DNA from: an uncultured Alphaproteobacteria bacterium
GTDB taxonomy: Bacteria > Pseudomonadota > Alphaproteobacteria > Puniceispirillales > UBA1172
Reading direction: 5' to 3'
Length of the DNA stretch: 5,520 nucleotides
Assembly (NCBI GenBank): GCA_913056245.1
Contig: CAJXME010000097.1
Span: forward strand, 1-5,520
The notes beneath the pieces were generated by a model. It was not told the origin of the DNA, searched no databases, and saw only the letters and a list, made by a program, of their open reading frames with translations. The position numbers and the translations under genes are program-made. Of this stretch, positions 1-5,520 are shown in pieces. The number at the start of each line of letters is the position of its first letter. The first letter of the stretch is position 1.

Positions 1-580
1 ATTGAGCACGTGTTTGGGCGTTTTAGCGGCGCGCGCGGCGGCTCGCTATGAATTCTTCGGCAAGAAACCGATCATGTCTTTTCTGATGTTGCCGCTGGTT
101 TTGCCGGAGATTATCGTTGGCGTGTCCTTGCTGATCGTGCTGGTGCAATTGGGGCTTGATCTCAATGTTTGGACGGTGATCCTTGGCCATGTGCTGATTT
201 GCATGCCATTTTCCATTGCTATTCTTTTATCGGCCTTCAACAACATGGATCGCTTCTTGGAAGAAGCTTCACTTGATCTCGGCGCCACCCGACGCGAGAC
301 GTTTTTTCGGGTGATCCTGCCGCTTGTTATGCCGGGGTTGATTTCATCCCTCTTGATTGGGTTTACGATTTCGCTTGATGAATTCATCATCGCCTTTTTC
401 CTGACGGGGACAGAGCCGACCTTGCCGGTTTACATCTGGTCGCAGTTGCGCTTTCCCTCAAAATTACCGGGGGTGATGGCGCTCGGGTTTATCATGCTCA
501 TTCTGTCGCTTGTTTTGCTGACGGCAGGGGAATATTTCCGCAACAAATCAGCGGCTTTAGCCGCCCAAGACGACAAATAA
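1..580 (+). CDS. ABC transporter permease, PotC-like (5' end outside window)
   Basis: Inner-membrane permease subunit of a polyamine/amino-compound ABC importer; it forms half of the channel and couples to the ATPase. The frame is open from the window edge, so the true start lies upstream; 192 codons are visible against about 260-280 in full-length PotC proteins, so some 70-85 N-terminal residues are missing. Counting from base 2, hydrophobic segments are seen at about residues 26-50, 57-78, 106-134 and 156-177. The cytoplasmic EAA loop that contacts the ATPase is clear at about 87-112 (EEASLDLGA, then LPLVMPG). SLDEF at 124-128 and LPVYIWSQLR at 141-150 are typical of PotC rather than PotB. 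The tail is hydrophilic and ends at TAA (578-580). The ATPase gene follows after 21 bases on the same strand, so the two are very likely co-transcribed. The family is secure; the substrate is not readable from this subunit. Confidence 0.93.
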   Translation, partial: LSTCLGVLAARAAARYEFFGKKPIMSFLMLPLVLPEIIVGVSLLIVLVQLGLDLNVWTVILGHVLICMPFSIAILLSAFNNMDRFLEEASLDLGATRRETFFRVILPLVMPGLISSLLIGFTISLDEFIIAFFLTGTEPTLPVYIWSQLRFPSKLPGVMALGFIMLILSLVLLTAGEYFRNKSAALAAQDDK

Positions 581-587
581 TAACCTT

Positions 588-595
588 AGAAGGGA
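588..595 (+). promoter_or_regulatory. Ribosome binding site of the ATPase gene
   Basis: AGAAGGGA lies six bases before the ATG at 602, in the 21-base gap after the permease stop. It supports that ATG over the internal ATG at codon 10 (MVEIKSVV), which is also plausible from protein alignment because homologs often begin near there. Confidence 0.6.
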
Positions 596-601
596 ACGCC
601 G

Positions 602-1705
602 ATGGCACAACCTGTTTCTGAAAAACCCATGGTTGAGATCAAATCCGTTGTCAAAGCCTTTGGCGATGTGAAGGCTGTGAACGGCGTTGATGCGGTGATC
701 AGGGAAGGGGAATTTTTCTCGCTTCTAGGGCCTTCAGGATGCGGCAAAACCACTTTGTTGCGGCTGATCGCTGGCTTTGAGCATCCTGATTCCGGCGCGA
801 TTGTGATCGCTGGCAGCAGCATGGAAAACGTTGAGCCTAACGAACGTCCCACCAATATGGTCTTACAATCCTACGCCATCTTCCCCCATCTCAATGTCGA
901 AGAAAACGTGGCTTATGGCTTGAAGAAACAAGGGCTGTCCAAGGCTGATCTTAAAGCCAAAGTCGATGAAATGCTCGGCCTTGTTGACCTCAAAGGCTAT
1001 AACAAACGCCCTGCTTATGCGCTTTCAGGGGGGCAGCGTCAGCGCGTGGCTTTAGCCCGTGCCTTGATCATGAAGCCAAAAGTGCTGTTGCTTGATGAGC
1101 CGCTTTCCGCGCTCGATAAAAAACTCCGTGAGCAGATGCAGGTGGAACTCAGGTCTCTGCAACGCACCGTGGGGATCACCTTTATTTTGGTGACCCATGA
1201 TCAGGAAGAAGCGCTCACCATGTCCGATCGGATCGCCGTGATGTTTGATGGTCAGATCGCGCAATTGGCCTCGCCGCAAGACTTATACCGCCGCCCCAAA
1301 AATCAACGCATCGCGTCTTTTATTGGCGTTATGAATTTTGTCCAAGGCCAATTGCTGAAGATTGACAGTGATGCGTTGGACGTTGAAGCGGGGCCAATCG
1401 GCAAAGTGTCGATTGCGCCTAATCAAATGCCGGTGCCTCTCCCCGAAGGAGCGGTGACAATTGGCATCCGTCCAGAAATGCTGACCATTCTCTTTAACGA
1501 CAGTGATAAGGCTGAAATTGAGGTCAAGGGCGAGATTGTCGAAACATCCTATTATGGCGATATGACCTATTATTCGGTTCGCATTGATCAGATTGATGAA
1601 CCGGTGACCGTGTCGATGCGCAACACGTCTGGCCGCAAAGTCCTTGATATTGGCACGAAAACCCGCATTGGTCTTGGGGCGGAATCGCTTGTTCTGCTCG
1701 GCTGA
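602..1705 (+). CDS. ABC transporter ATP-binding protein, PotA-like
   Basis: Cytoplasmic ATPase that powers the importer. At 367 residues it has the usual length of PotA/MalK-class subunits. All nucleotide-binding motifs are intact: Walker A GPSGCGKTT at residues 43-51, Q-loop glutamine Q89 in LQSYAIFPH, signature LSGGQRQR at 141-148, Walker B LLLDEP at 162-167, D-loop SALD at 169-172 and switch histidine H199 in VTHDQEEA. After residue 240 comes a C-terminal TOBE-type regulatory domain, with IGIRPEM at 287-293 and SYYGDMTYY at 316-324, as in spermidine/putrescine and Fe(III)-type importers. It lies 21 bases behind the permease gene with a good ribosome binding site, and ends 36 bases before a strong terminator hairpin. 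Its partners are the permease just upstream and probably the binding protein encoded convergently downstream. Family assignment is very secure; polyamine specificity is not shown by this subunit. Confidence 0.96.
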   Translation: MAQPVSEKPMVEIKSVVKAFGDVKAVNGVDAVIREGEFFSLLGPSGCGKTTLLRLIAGFEHPDSGAIVIAGSSMENVEPNERPTNMVLQSYAIFPHLNVEENVAYGLKKQGLSKADLKAKVDEMLGLVDLKGYNKRPAYALSGGQRQRVALARALIMKPKVLLLDEPLSALDKKLREQMQVELRSLQRTVGITFILVTHDQEEALTMSDRIAVMFDGQIAQLASPQDLYRRPKNQRIASFIGVMNFVQGQLLKIDSDALDVEAGPIGKVSIAPNQMPVPLPEGAVTIGIRPEMLTILFNDSDKAEIEVKGEIVETSYYGDMTYYSVRIDQIDEPVTVSMRNTSGRKVLDIGTKTRIGLGAESLVLLG

Positions 1706-1741
1706 TCGGCATCAATCAAAGGCCTTCAATCGAGCCATAAA

Positions 1742-1767
1742 AAAAGGTGGGGATATCCCCACCTTTT
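1742..1767. terminator. Bidirectional Rho-independent terminator between convergent genes
   Basis: A perfect 26-base palindrome: GGTGGGG (1746-1752), loop ATAT (1753-1756), CCCCACC (1757-1763), flanked by A4 (1742-1745) and T4 (1764-1767). On the plus strand the GC stem is followed by TTTTCTTGTTT. On the minus strand it is followed by seven T (complement of A 1739-1745). It lies 36 bases after the ATPase stop and 22 bases beyond the binding-protein stop, where terminators of both transcripts are expected. Confidence 0.93.
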
Positions 1768-1782
1768 CTTGTTTGATGATGT

Positions 1783-1799
1783 TGGTTTCTTAGAAACCA
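1783..1799. repeat. Small inverted repeat over the binding-protein stop codon
   Basis: TGGTTTC-TTA-GAAACCA is a perfect 7-base inverted repeat with a three-base centre; the centre is the TAA stop of the minus-strand binding-protein gene. In the mRNA it would be a short hairpin 15 bases before the main terminator stem. It may add 3'-end stability or be chance; the stem is short and only moderately GC-rich. Confidence 0.4.
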
Positions 1800-2839
1800 G
1801 CCTTGATCAATTCAAATTCCTTGATCATCGCTTCGCGCATTTTCGGTGAAACCGGTGCCTGCCAAAGCGTGTTCTTGGAATAGCTTTCCAGCGTGCCAAA
1901 GCCGTTTTCTTCGCCAATCGCTTCCATCACACCGCCGTGGGAATGGCCATAACCCCATTCGGTGACGATGTATTGGGCGGAACTTTCTTCCAGCCAAGCG
2001 TTGAGGAAGTCATAGGCTTTGTCTTTCGAGCCATTGCCGTCTTTGAGCATGACATAACCGCAAACCCAAGTGGATGAACCTTCTTTGGTGTCACGGTTCA
2101 TGGCAACGGGTGCGCCTTCGCTTTCAAGGATCACGGCCACTTCGTTCCAAGACCATGACAAGGCAATTTCGCCACTCGCCATCAAACTGCGGACTTCAGC
2201 GCCATCCTGCCAATAGGTGCGAACGTTTTTATGCACTTCGCGAAGGAAGGCTGACGCTTTCTCCAGATCAGCCATGGAGGCTTTGTTCCAGTCGGTCACG
2301 CCGGTGGCAAGGAAGCCGAGGGCATAAGCGTCATCAACGTTATCCACCAGCGACACGCGGCCTGCGAATTTTGGATCGGCAAAAGATTGCAAGGTTGCGG
2401 CTTCGCTGTCGGTAACAAGGTCTGTGCGGTAGGTCAATGCGGTGGCGCCCCAATCAATCGGCACAACCCATTGTTCGCCATTGACGTTAAAGCCTTGCAT
2501 ATCTTTGAAATTGGAGATGACCTTGTCCCAGTTTTTCAGGCGGGAGGTGTCAATCGGTTCAATAATGCCTGCTTCACGCCACTTGATCACCGACTGTGAG
2601 CAAGGGTGGCCGAGATCGGCCTTAAATCCAGCACGAATCTTCTGAAACGCTTCTTCTTCGTCTGAGAAGAACGAATAAGTGGGGGTATCCCCATGCTTAT
2701 CGATATATTGCTGAAAGAAATTCGGGTCTTCATACCCGGCCCAGTCAAAAACGACCAGTTCTGAATCGGCTGCTAGGGACACGCTGGAAATAGAAACAAC
2801 GGCGGCAGCAGAGACAATGGTTTTCATGAACACGTTCAT
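1790..2839 (-). CDS. Periplasmic substrate-binding protein, PotD/PotF-like
   Basis: Captures the transported solute in the periplasm and delivers it to the permease. At 349 residues it has the normal length for the family. An N-terminal signal peptide is visible: MNVFMK, hydrophobic core at about 7-22, probable cleavage after SLA (23) or SLAA (24); there is no lipobox cysteine. The mature part opens with LVVFDWAGYEDP (28-39), matching the YNWTEY region of PotD, followed by IDWGATAL (127-134, cf. IWGATAI), ALSWSWNE (226-233), STWVCGY (256-262) and EWGYGHSH (294-301). Aligned from memory with E. coli PotD, the aromatic cage residues are kept (W33, Y36, W231, W258) but several acidic or polar ligand contacts differ (D168 to N167, E171 to D170, D257 to C260, Y85 to Q82), so the ligand may not be a classical polyamine. 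It lies 72 bases downstream of the aminotransferase gene on the same strand and is probably co-transcribed with it. The start was chosen by the adjacent GGGAGGA; ATG codon 5 is the alternative. Confidence 0.92.
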   Translation of the reverse strand: MNVFMKTIVSAAAVVSISSVSLAADSELVVFDWAGYEDPNFFQQYIDKHGDTPTYSFFSDEEEAFQKIRAGFKADLGHPCSQSVIKWREAGIIEPIDTSRLKNWDKVISNFKDMQGFNVNGEQWVVPIDWGATALTYRTDLVTDSEAATLQSFADPKFAGRVSLVDNVDDAYALGFLATGVTDWNKASMADLEKASAFLREVHKNVRTYWQDGAEVRSLMASGEIALSWSWNEVAVILESEGAPVAMNRDTKEGSSTWVCGYVMLKDGNGSKDKAYDFLNAWLEESSAQYIVTEWGYGHSHGGVMEAIGEENGFGTLESYSKNTLWQAPVSPKMREAMIKEFELIKAGF

Positions 2840-2843
2840 CGTA

Positions 2844-2850
2844 TCCTCCC
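2844..2850 (-). promoter_or_regulatory. Ribosome binding site of the binding-protein gene
   Basis: On the minus strand GGGAGGA lies four bases before the ATG at 2839 and 16 bases before the next in-frame ATG (2827), favouring the longer start. The near-perfect Shine-Dalgarno suits a product needed in excess over the other importer subunits (inference). Confidence 0.65.
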
Positions 2851-2876
2851 TTAATGAGTAATTGCAAAAAGCTTAG

Positions 2877-2893
2877 CATGATTATCAATCATG
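2877..2893. repeat. Perfect 17-base inverted repeat upstream of the binding-protein gene
   Basis: CATGATT-ATC-AATCATG, arms of seven bases around a three-base centre, lies in the 72-base gap between the aminotransferase stop and the binding-protein start, 26 bases beyond the ribosome binding site. It could be an operator dyad or a weak intergenic mRNA hairpin. On the minus strand the right half contains GATAAT, which resembles a -10 box, but no convincing -35 lies at the right distance. There is no T-tract, so it is not a typical terminator. Confidence 0.45.
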
Positions 2894-2911
2894 ACAAACT
2901 TAATATGATGA

Positions 2912-4303
2912 TTAGCCGAGCATATCGGATTCAACTTCACTAATCGTCTCGTCAAGGATATCGAACAGTTTGTCGATTTCCTCTCGGGTGATCACCAGAG
3001 GCGGCGAAAAAACGCACATATTGATCAGCGGACGCACCAGCAAGCCGCGCTTTTCGGCGCCGACATCCATGCGGTGGCCGAATTCATGGTCAATCGCAAG
3101 GCGTTTGGCTTCCGGTGTGCCGGGGGCGGCGGCGCCTTCAAGGCATCCTAAAAGCCCCATCCCTCGCGCATCGCCGATAATCTCGTGCTTTTCCCCCAAT
3201 TGCCTTAGTCTTTCTTGGAAATAGGGGCTGATCTCCCGAACATGGGCGCAGAGGTTTTCGCGCTCCATGATTTCTAGGTTTTTGAGCGCCACGGCCGCGG
3301 AGACAGGGTGGCCGGAATAAGTATAGCCGTTTGAAAAGAGGATATCCGAATGGTCATCACTGCTGATCTCATTGATCAGGCGATCGGAAATAATAGCCGC
3401 GCCCATTGGCACATAGCCTGAGGTCAAGCCCTTGGCGCAGGTGATGATATCCGGGGTGATCCCGAAGACTTTTTCCGAGGCAAAGATATGCCCCAAGCGG
3501 CCAAAACCGGTCACCACTTCATCGGAAATGTATAGCACGTCATATTTTCGGCAAATCTCAAGGCATCCTTTGTGATAGCCTTTTGGCGGGACAATCACCC
3601 CGCCGGAGGCCAAGATCGGCTCAGCGATAAAGGCTGCTACTTTTTCAGGGCCAACCTCAAGGATCATGTTTTCAAGATCGGCAAGTTTGGCATCCCGCCA
3701 TTCATCGACGCTCATGCCTTGGGGGCGGATATAGGGGTTCACATTCGGCAGAAAGCGAACAAAGTCTGTGTTCGTGTCTAGGAATTTCCGATCGCGTTCT
3801 TTGCCGGAAACGCTGGCCGATAAATAGGTTGAGCCGTGATAGCCCTTTTCCCGAGCGATAAAGACTTTCTTTTCGGGGCGGCCTTTGATGTTGTTGTAGA
3901 ACTGGATAAAGCGCAACGCCGTATCCACCGCTGATGAACCGCCGGTGGTGTAAAAGACGGTGTTCAAATCCCCCGGCGCTTCAGCCGCCAGACGTTCCGC
4001 CAGCAGAACAGACGCTTCTGTTGAGGCGGTCCAAGGGCTGACATAGCCAAGGCGAGAGACTTGCTCTGCCATGGCATCGGCGATTTCTTGGCGGCCATGG
4101 CCGATATTAACGCACCACATCCCCCCTGGCCCGTCGATAAAACGCTTGCCGTCGCGATCCACCATGTAAATGCCGCGCGCCTTCTCCACAACGCCAAGAT
4201 TGGGGTCATCTTGCCCCATGGATGCCCAAGGGTGCATGACATGGTCGTTGTCAATCTGCTGCAAGTCTTCGGTGGTATGGGTGTTCGAACGGTCGATCGT
4301 CAT
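2912..4303 (-). CDS. Class III PLP-dependent aminotransferase (omega-transaminase type)
   Basis: Transfers an amino group from an amine or omega/beta-amino acid to an oxo acid such as pyruvate, using PLP, in the cytoplasm. Its 463 residues match the family (440-470). Visible parts: N-terminal HPWASMGQ (24-31) and GGMWCVNIGHGR (60-71), the substrate-side region of omega-transaminases; cofactor-phosphate segment GGSSAVD (121-127), where most relatives have GSEAN; Y155-H-G (PLP stacking); AEP at 227-229; D261 in DEVVTGFGR (pyridine nitrogen); Schiff-base lysine K291 in AKGLTSGY; T328 in YTYSGHP; R424 in LLVRP, near the usual carboxylate-binding arginine; SPPLVITREEID (433-444). All core catalytic residues are present. 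The ATG at 4303 has AGAGG (4310-4314) six bases upstream. It sits between an SDR pair and an amine-type binding protein, so the imported compound is its likely substrate. Putrescine, beta-alanine, taurine or another amine cannot be told apart from sequence alone. Databases may label it 'aspartate aminotransferase family', which should not be read as activity on aspartate. Confidence 0.93.
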   Translation of the reverse strand: MTIDRSNTHTTEDLQQIDNDHVMHPWASMGQDDPNLGVVEKARGIYMVDRDGKRFIDGPGGMWCVNIGHGRQEIADAMAEQVSRLGYVSPWTASTEASVLLAERLAAEAPGDLNTVFYTTGGSSAVDTALRFIQFYNNIKGRPEKKVFIAREKGYHGSTYLSASVSGKERDRKFLDTNTDFVRFLPNVNPYIRPQGMSVDEWRDAKLADLENMILEVGPEKVAAFIAEPILASGGVIVPPKGYHKGCLEICRKYDVLYISDEVVTGFGRLGHIFASEKVFGITPDIITCAKGLTSGYVPMGAAIISDRLINEISSDDHSDILFSNGYTYSGHPVSAAVALKNLEIMERENLCAHVREISPYFQERLRQLGEKHEIIGDARGMGLLGCLEGAAAPGTPEAKRLAIDHEFGHRMDVGAEKRGLLVRPLINMCVFSPPLVITREEIDKLFDILDETISEVESDMLG

Positions 4304-4421
4304 GGCCCGCCTCTTTCAAAAAAACAAAAGCGTTATCTATTGATCCTACACTTGAGTTTTAATCTCGTCCAGCCGAGGTTCATCTAACCTTATGCCTGAA
4401 ATTGAACACCTCTCCCTTTAT
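4304..4421 (-). other. 118-base intergenic leader between SDR and aminotransferase genes
   Basis: It holds the aminotransferase ribosome binding site (AGAGG, 4310-4314), a T-rich stretch on the minus strand (complement of 4318-4329) just before it, and a small dyad AGGTT-CATCT-AACCT at 4376-4390. No GC hairpin followed by T-tract is seen after the SDR stop, so read-through from the SDR genes is possible. A separate promoter is equally possible given the length: the best candidate I find is TTAAAA, 17 bases, TAGATA on the minus strand, which is a weak match to consensus. Confidence 0.35.
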
Positions 4422-5162
4422 CTAAGGCAGGCTCAATTTAGCCATTCGGCCGCCATCGACGGTATAGATTTGACCAGTGATGAAACTCGCCTCATCGGAG
4501 GCCAGAAAAGCCACCAGCGCGGCGACTTCTTCTGGGTTGCCGGTGCGGCCAAGGGGGTGAATACGTTTGATGTCTTGGCGGAATTGCTCAGGGTCTGGCA
4601 TGGCGTCGATGAAATCAAGATTAAGGTCAGTATCGATCCAGCCCGGCGCCACGGCGTTGCAACGGATGCCGTCTTTGCCGTGATCGACGGCCACCGCTCG
4701 GGTTAAGCCGTGAAGCCCTGCTTTTGACGCGCAATAGGCGGCATGGTTCGGGTTGGCGCCAAGCCCTTCAATCGACCCAATATTGATGATGCTGCCGCCG
4801 TCTTTGCGCAAGGCGGGCAAGGCCGCTTTGATGATGAGAAATGGCGCGGTGAGATTGACCATCAAAATCTGGTTCCAATCCGCAAGGCTCATGGCGTCGA
4901 TGGCGGTTTCTTTCATCATGCCGGCATTATTAACGACAATATCGAGCCGCCCCTTGCGCGAGAGAACGCCTTCGATCATGGCGGTGATCTCCGACTCTTG
5001 CGCCAGATCGGTGACGATATGGTCAAAGTGATCGTCGGGTTGCCGCTGCGCCGTGATGACATGGGCGCCTCTTTCCGCCAAGGTGGTGGCGATGGCCTGG
5101 CCAATGCCGCTTCGCCCGCCGGTGACCAAAGCCACTTTTCCATTTAAGGGGAGGGTGCTCAT
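4422..5162 (-). CDS. SDR-family NAD(P)-dependent oxidoreductase
   Basis: Classical short-chain dehydrogenase/reductase, 246 residues, cytoplasmic; interconverts an alcohol and a carbonyl with a nicotinamide cofactor. Rossmann glycine motif TGGRSGIG (14-21), NNAG (78-81), N103 in MVNLTAPF, catalytic S130, Y143 and K147 (YCASK; S-Y spacing 13, as usual), PGWIDTDL (173-180) and C-terminal GQIYTVDGG (230-238) are all present, so it should be active. The end of beta-strand 2 reads ITAQR (36-40), with no acidic residue where NAD-dependent SDRs usually have Asp, and basic R17 and R40 nearby; this suggests NADP(H), by inference. Its ATG overlaps the TGA of the preceding SDR (ATGA, 5159-5162 in complement), a sign of translational coupling; no strong Shine-Dalgarno is visible. 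Annotation pipelines may name it after 3-oxoacyl-ACP reductase or glucose dehydrogenase; the context points to catabolism. The substrate is unknown. Confidence 0.93.
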   Translation of the reverse strand: MSTLPLNGKVALVTGGRSGIGQAIATTLAERGAHVITAQRQPDDHFDHIVTDLAQESEITAMIEGVLSRKGRLDIVVNNAGMMKETAIDAMSLADWNQILMVNLTAPFLIIKAALPALRKDGGSIINIGSIEGLGANPNHAAYCASKAGLHGLTRAVAVDHGKDGIRCNAVAPGWIDTDLNLDFIDAMPDPEQFRQDIKRIHPLGRTGNPEEVAALVAFLASDEASFITGQIYTVDGGRMAKLSLP

Positions 5163-5520
5163 GACACGGGCTTCCCGCCATTAACCTCAAGCAAGGCGCC
5201 GCACATATAGCGCGCTGCATCCGAGGCTAAAAATAAAACGACTTCAGCAATGTCATCGGTTTCAGCGACGCGGCCAATTGGCACTGTTTTGCCCAATTCC
5301 GCAAGCGCGGTATCAGGGTCAAAACCGCGTTTGATAAAGCCTGTTCTCAACATCGGCGTGTTGACTTCATTGGGGCAGACCGCGTTGATGCGGATGCCTT
5401 GATGGGCGTGATCCATGCCCATGCATTGCGTCAGTGATGCTAAAGCGGCTTTGGTCATGCAATAGATCGCGTGATTAGGCCCTGGCCGCAAGCCCCAACA
5501 CGAGGCGATATTAACAATCG
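5159..5520 (-). CDS. SDR-family oxidoreductase (N-terminal half outside window)
   Basis: The C-terminal half of a second classical SDR; the frame stays open to the right edge (about 119 residues visible of roughly 250), so the Rossmann fold glycine motif lies outside. Reading in from the edge, IVNIAS gives the catalytic serine (codon 5501-5503); thirteen residues on comes tyrosine (5462-5464) in YCMTK, with lysine at 5450-5452. Then follow [40 protein letters not shown] and the end [11 protein letters not shown]. The TTG at 5489-5491 is an internal leucine, since the conserved strand and catalytic serine lie upstream of it. It is clearly paralogous to the next gene (shared NHA-YC--KA-L--LT and GIR-NAV-P segments) and overlaps it by four bases. 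The pair is a translationally coupled unit at the head of the visible minus-strand group. Substrate unknown. Confidence 0.92.
   Translation of the reverse strand, partial: IVNIASCWGLRPGPNHAIYCMTKAALASLTQCMGMDHAHQGIRINAVCPNEVNTPMLRTGFIKRGFDPDTALAELGKTVPIGRVAETDDIAEVVLFLASDAARYMCGALLEVNGGKPVS

Noticed and set aside
46..390. Minus-strand open frame of 114 codons inside the permease gene
   Set aside because: Antisense to a clear PotC-like protein; serine/arginine-rich translation with no recognisable domain.
2074..2645. Plus-strand open frames across the binding-protein gene
   Set aside because: They overlap each other and lie antisense to a full-length conserved protein; composition is typical of shadow frames.
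2881..2886. GATAAT (minus strand) as a definite -10 promoter box for the binding-protein gene
   Set aside because: No acceptable -35 hexamer lies 15-18 bases upstream, and alphaproteobacterial promoters are hard to call by eye; kept only as a remark on the dyad.
4061..4387. Plus-strand frame of 108 codons running from the aminotransferase gene into the gap
   Set aside because: Mostly antisense to conserved aminotransferase codons; no family resemblance.
4376..4390. AGGTT-CATCT-AACCT dyad as a terminator after the SDR genes
   Set aside because: Five-base arms, low stability and no T-tract after it in either direction.
4392..5147. Plus-strand frames antisense to the complete SDR (4392-4706 and 4743-5147)
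   Set aside because: The SDR has every family motif in the minus frame; these are complementary-strand shadows.
5489..5491. TTG as the start of the right-hand SDR
   Set aside because: The frame stays open to the window edge and upstream codons encode the conserved VNIAS strand with the catalytic serine, so the gene extends beyond the window.
1..5520. CRISPR arrays, tRNA or rRNA genes, insertion sequences, phage or toxin-antitoxin genes
   Set aside because: No direct-repeat arrays, cloverleaf-like segments, terminal inverted repeats or transposase motifs were seen; conserved metabolic genes account for nearly all of the window.

Overview
The window (5.5 kb, roughly half GC by eye) looks like chromosomal DNA of an alphaproteobacterium. 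This is inferred from the protein style: an alphaproteobacterial-type PotD-like binding protein, a class III aminotransferase with the GGSSAVD variant motif, and tandem SDRs. No genus can be named. No RNA gene, insertion sequence, CRISPR array or phage gene is visible. Coding density is high and no gene-free stretch exceeds about 120 bases.

Layout. The plus strand (1-1705) carries the 3' part of a PotC-type ABC permease gene, cut by the window edge, followed 21 bases later by a complete PotA-type ATPase gene. The minus strand, read from the right edge leftwards, carries: an SDR oxidoreductase cut by the window edge (5520-5159); a second complete SDR (5162-4422) whose ATG overlaps the first SDR's TGA in an ATGA; a class III PLP aminotransferase (4303-2912) after a 118-base gap; and a periplasmic PotD/PotF-like binding protein (2839-1790) after a 72-base gap. 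The two groups converge at 1706-1789, where a perfect AT-flanked GC hairpin with T-tracts on both sides should terminate both transcripts.

How the genes work together (inference). The binding protein, permease and ATPase are parts of one polyamine/amino-compound type importer, although the binding protein is transcribed with the enzymes and the permease/ATPase converge on it from the other side. The aminotransferase could remove the amino group from the imported compound, giving an aldehyde or ketone. One or both SDRs could then reduce or oxidise a carbonyl or hydroxyl intermediate. The window is best read as an uptake-and-catabolism module for an amine or amino acid of unknown identity.

The points most worth a second look are: the binding protein seems to lack acidic residues that hold polyamines in PotD and has exactly two cysteines, both near the presumed cleft; the aminotransferase carries a variant cofactor-site motif; the two SDRs are adjacent paralogs; and a 17-base perfect inverted repeat lies just upstream of the binding-protein gene. 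I see no clearly new kind of system; this is a metabolic locus whose substrate is unresolved.
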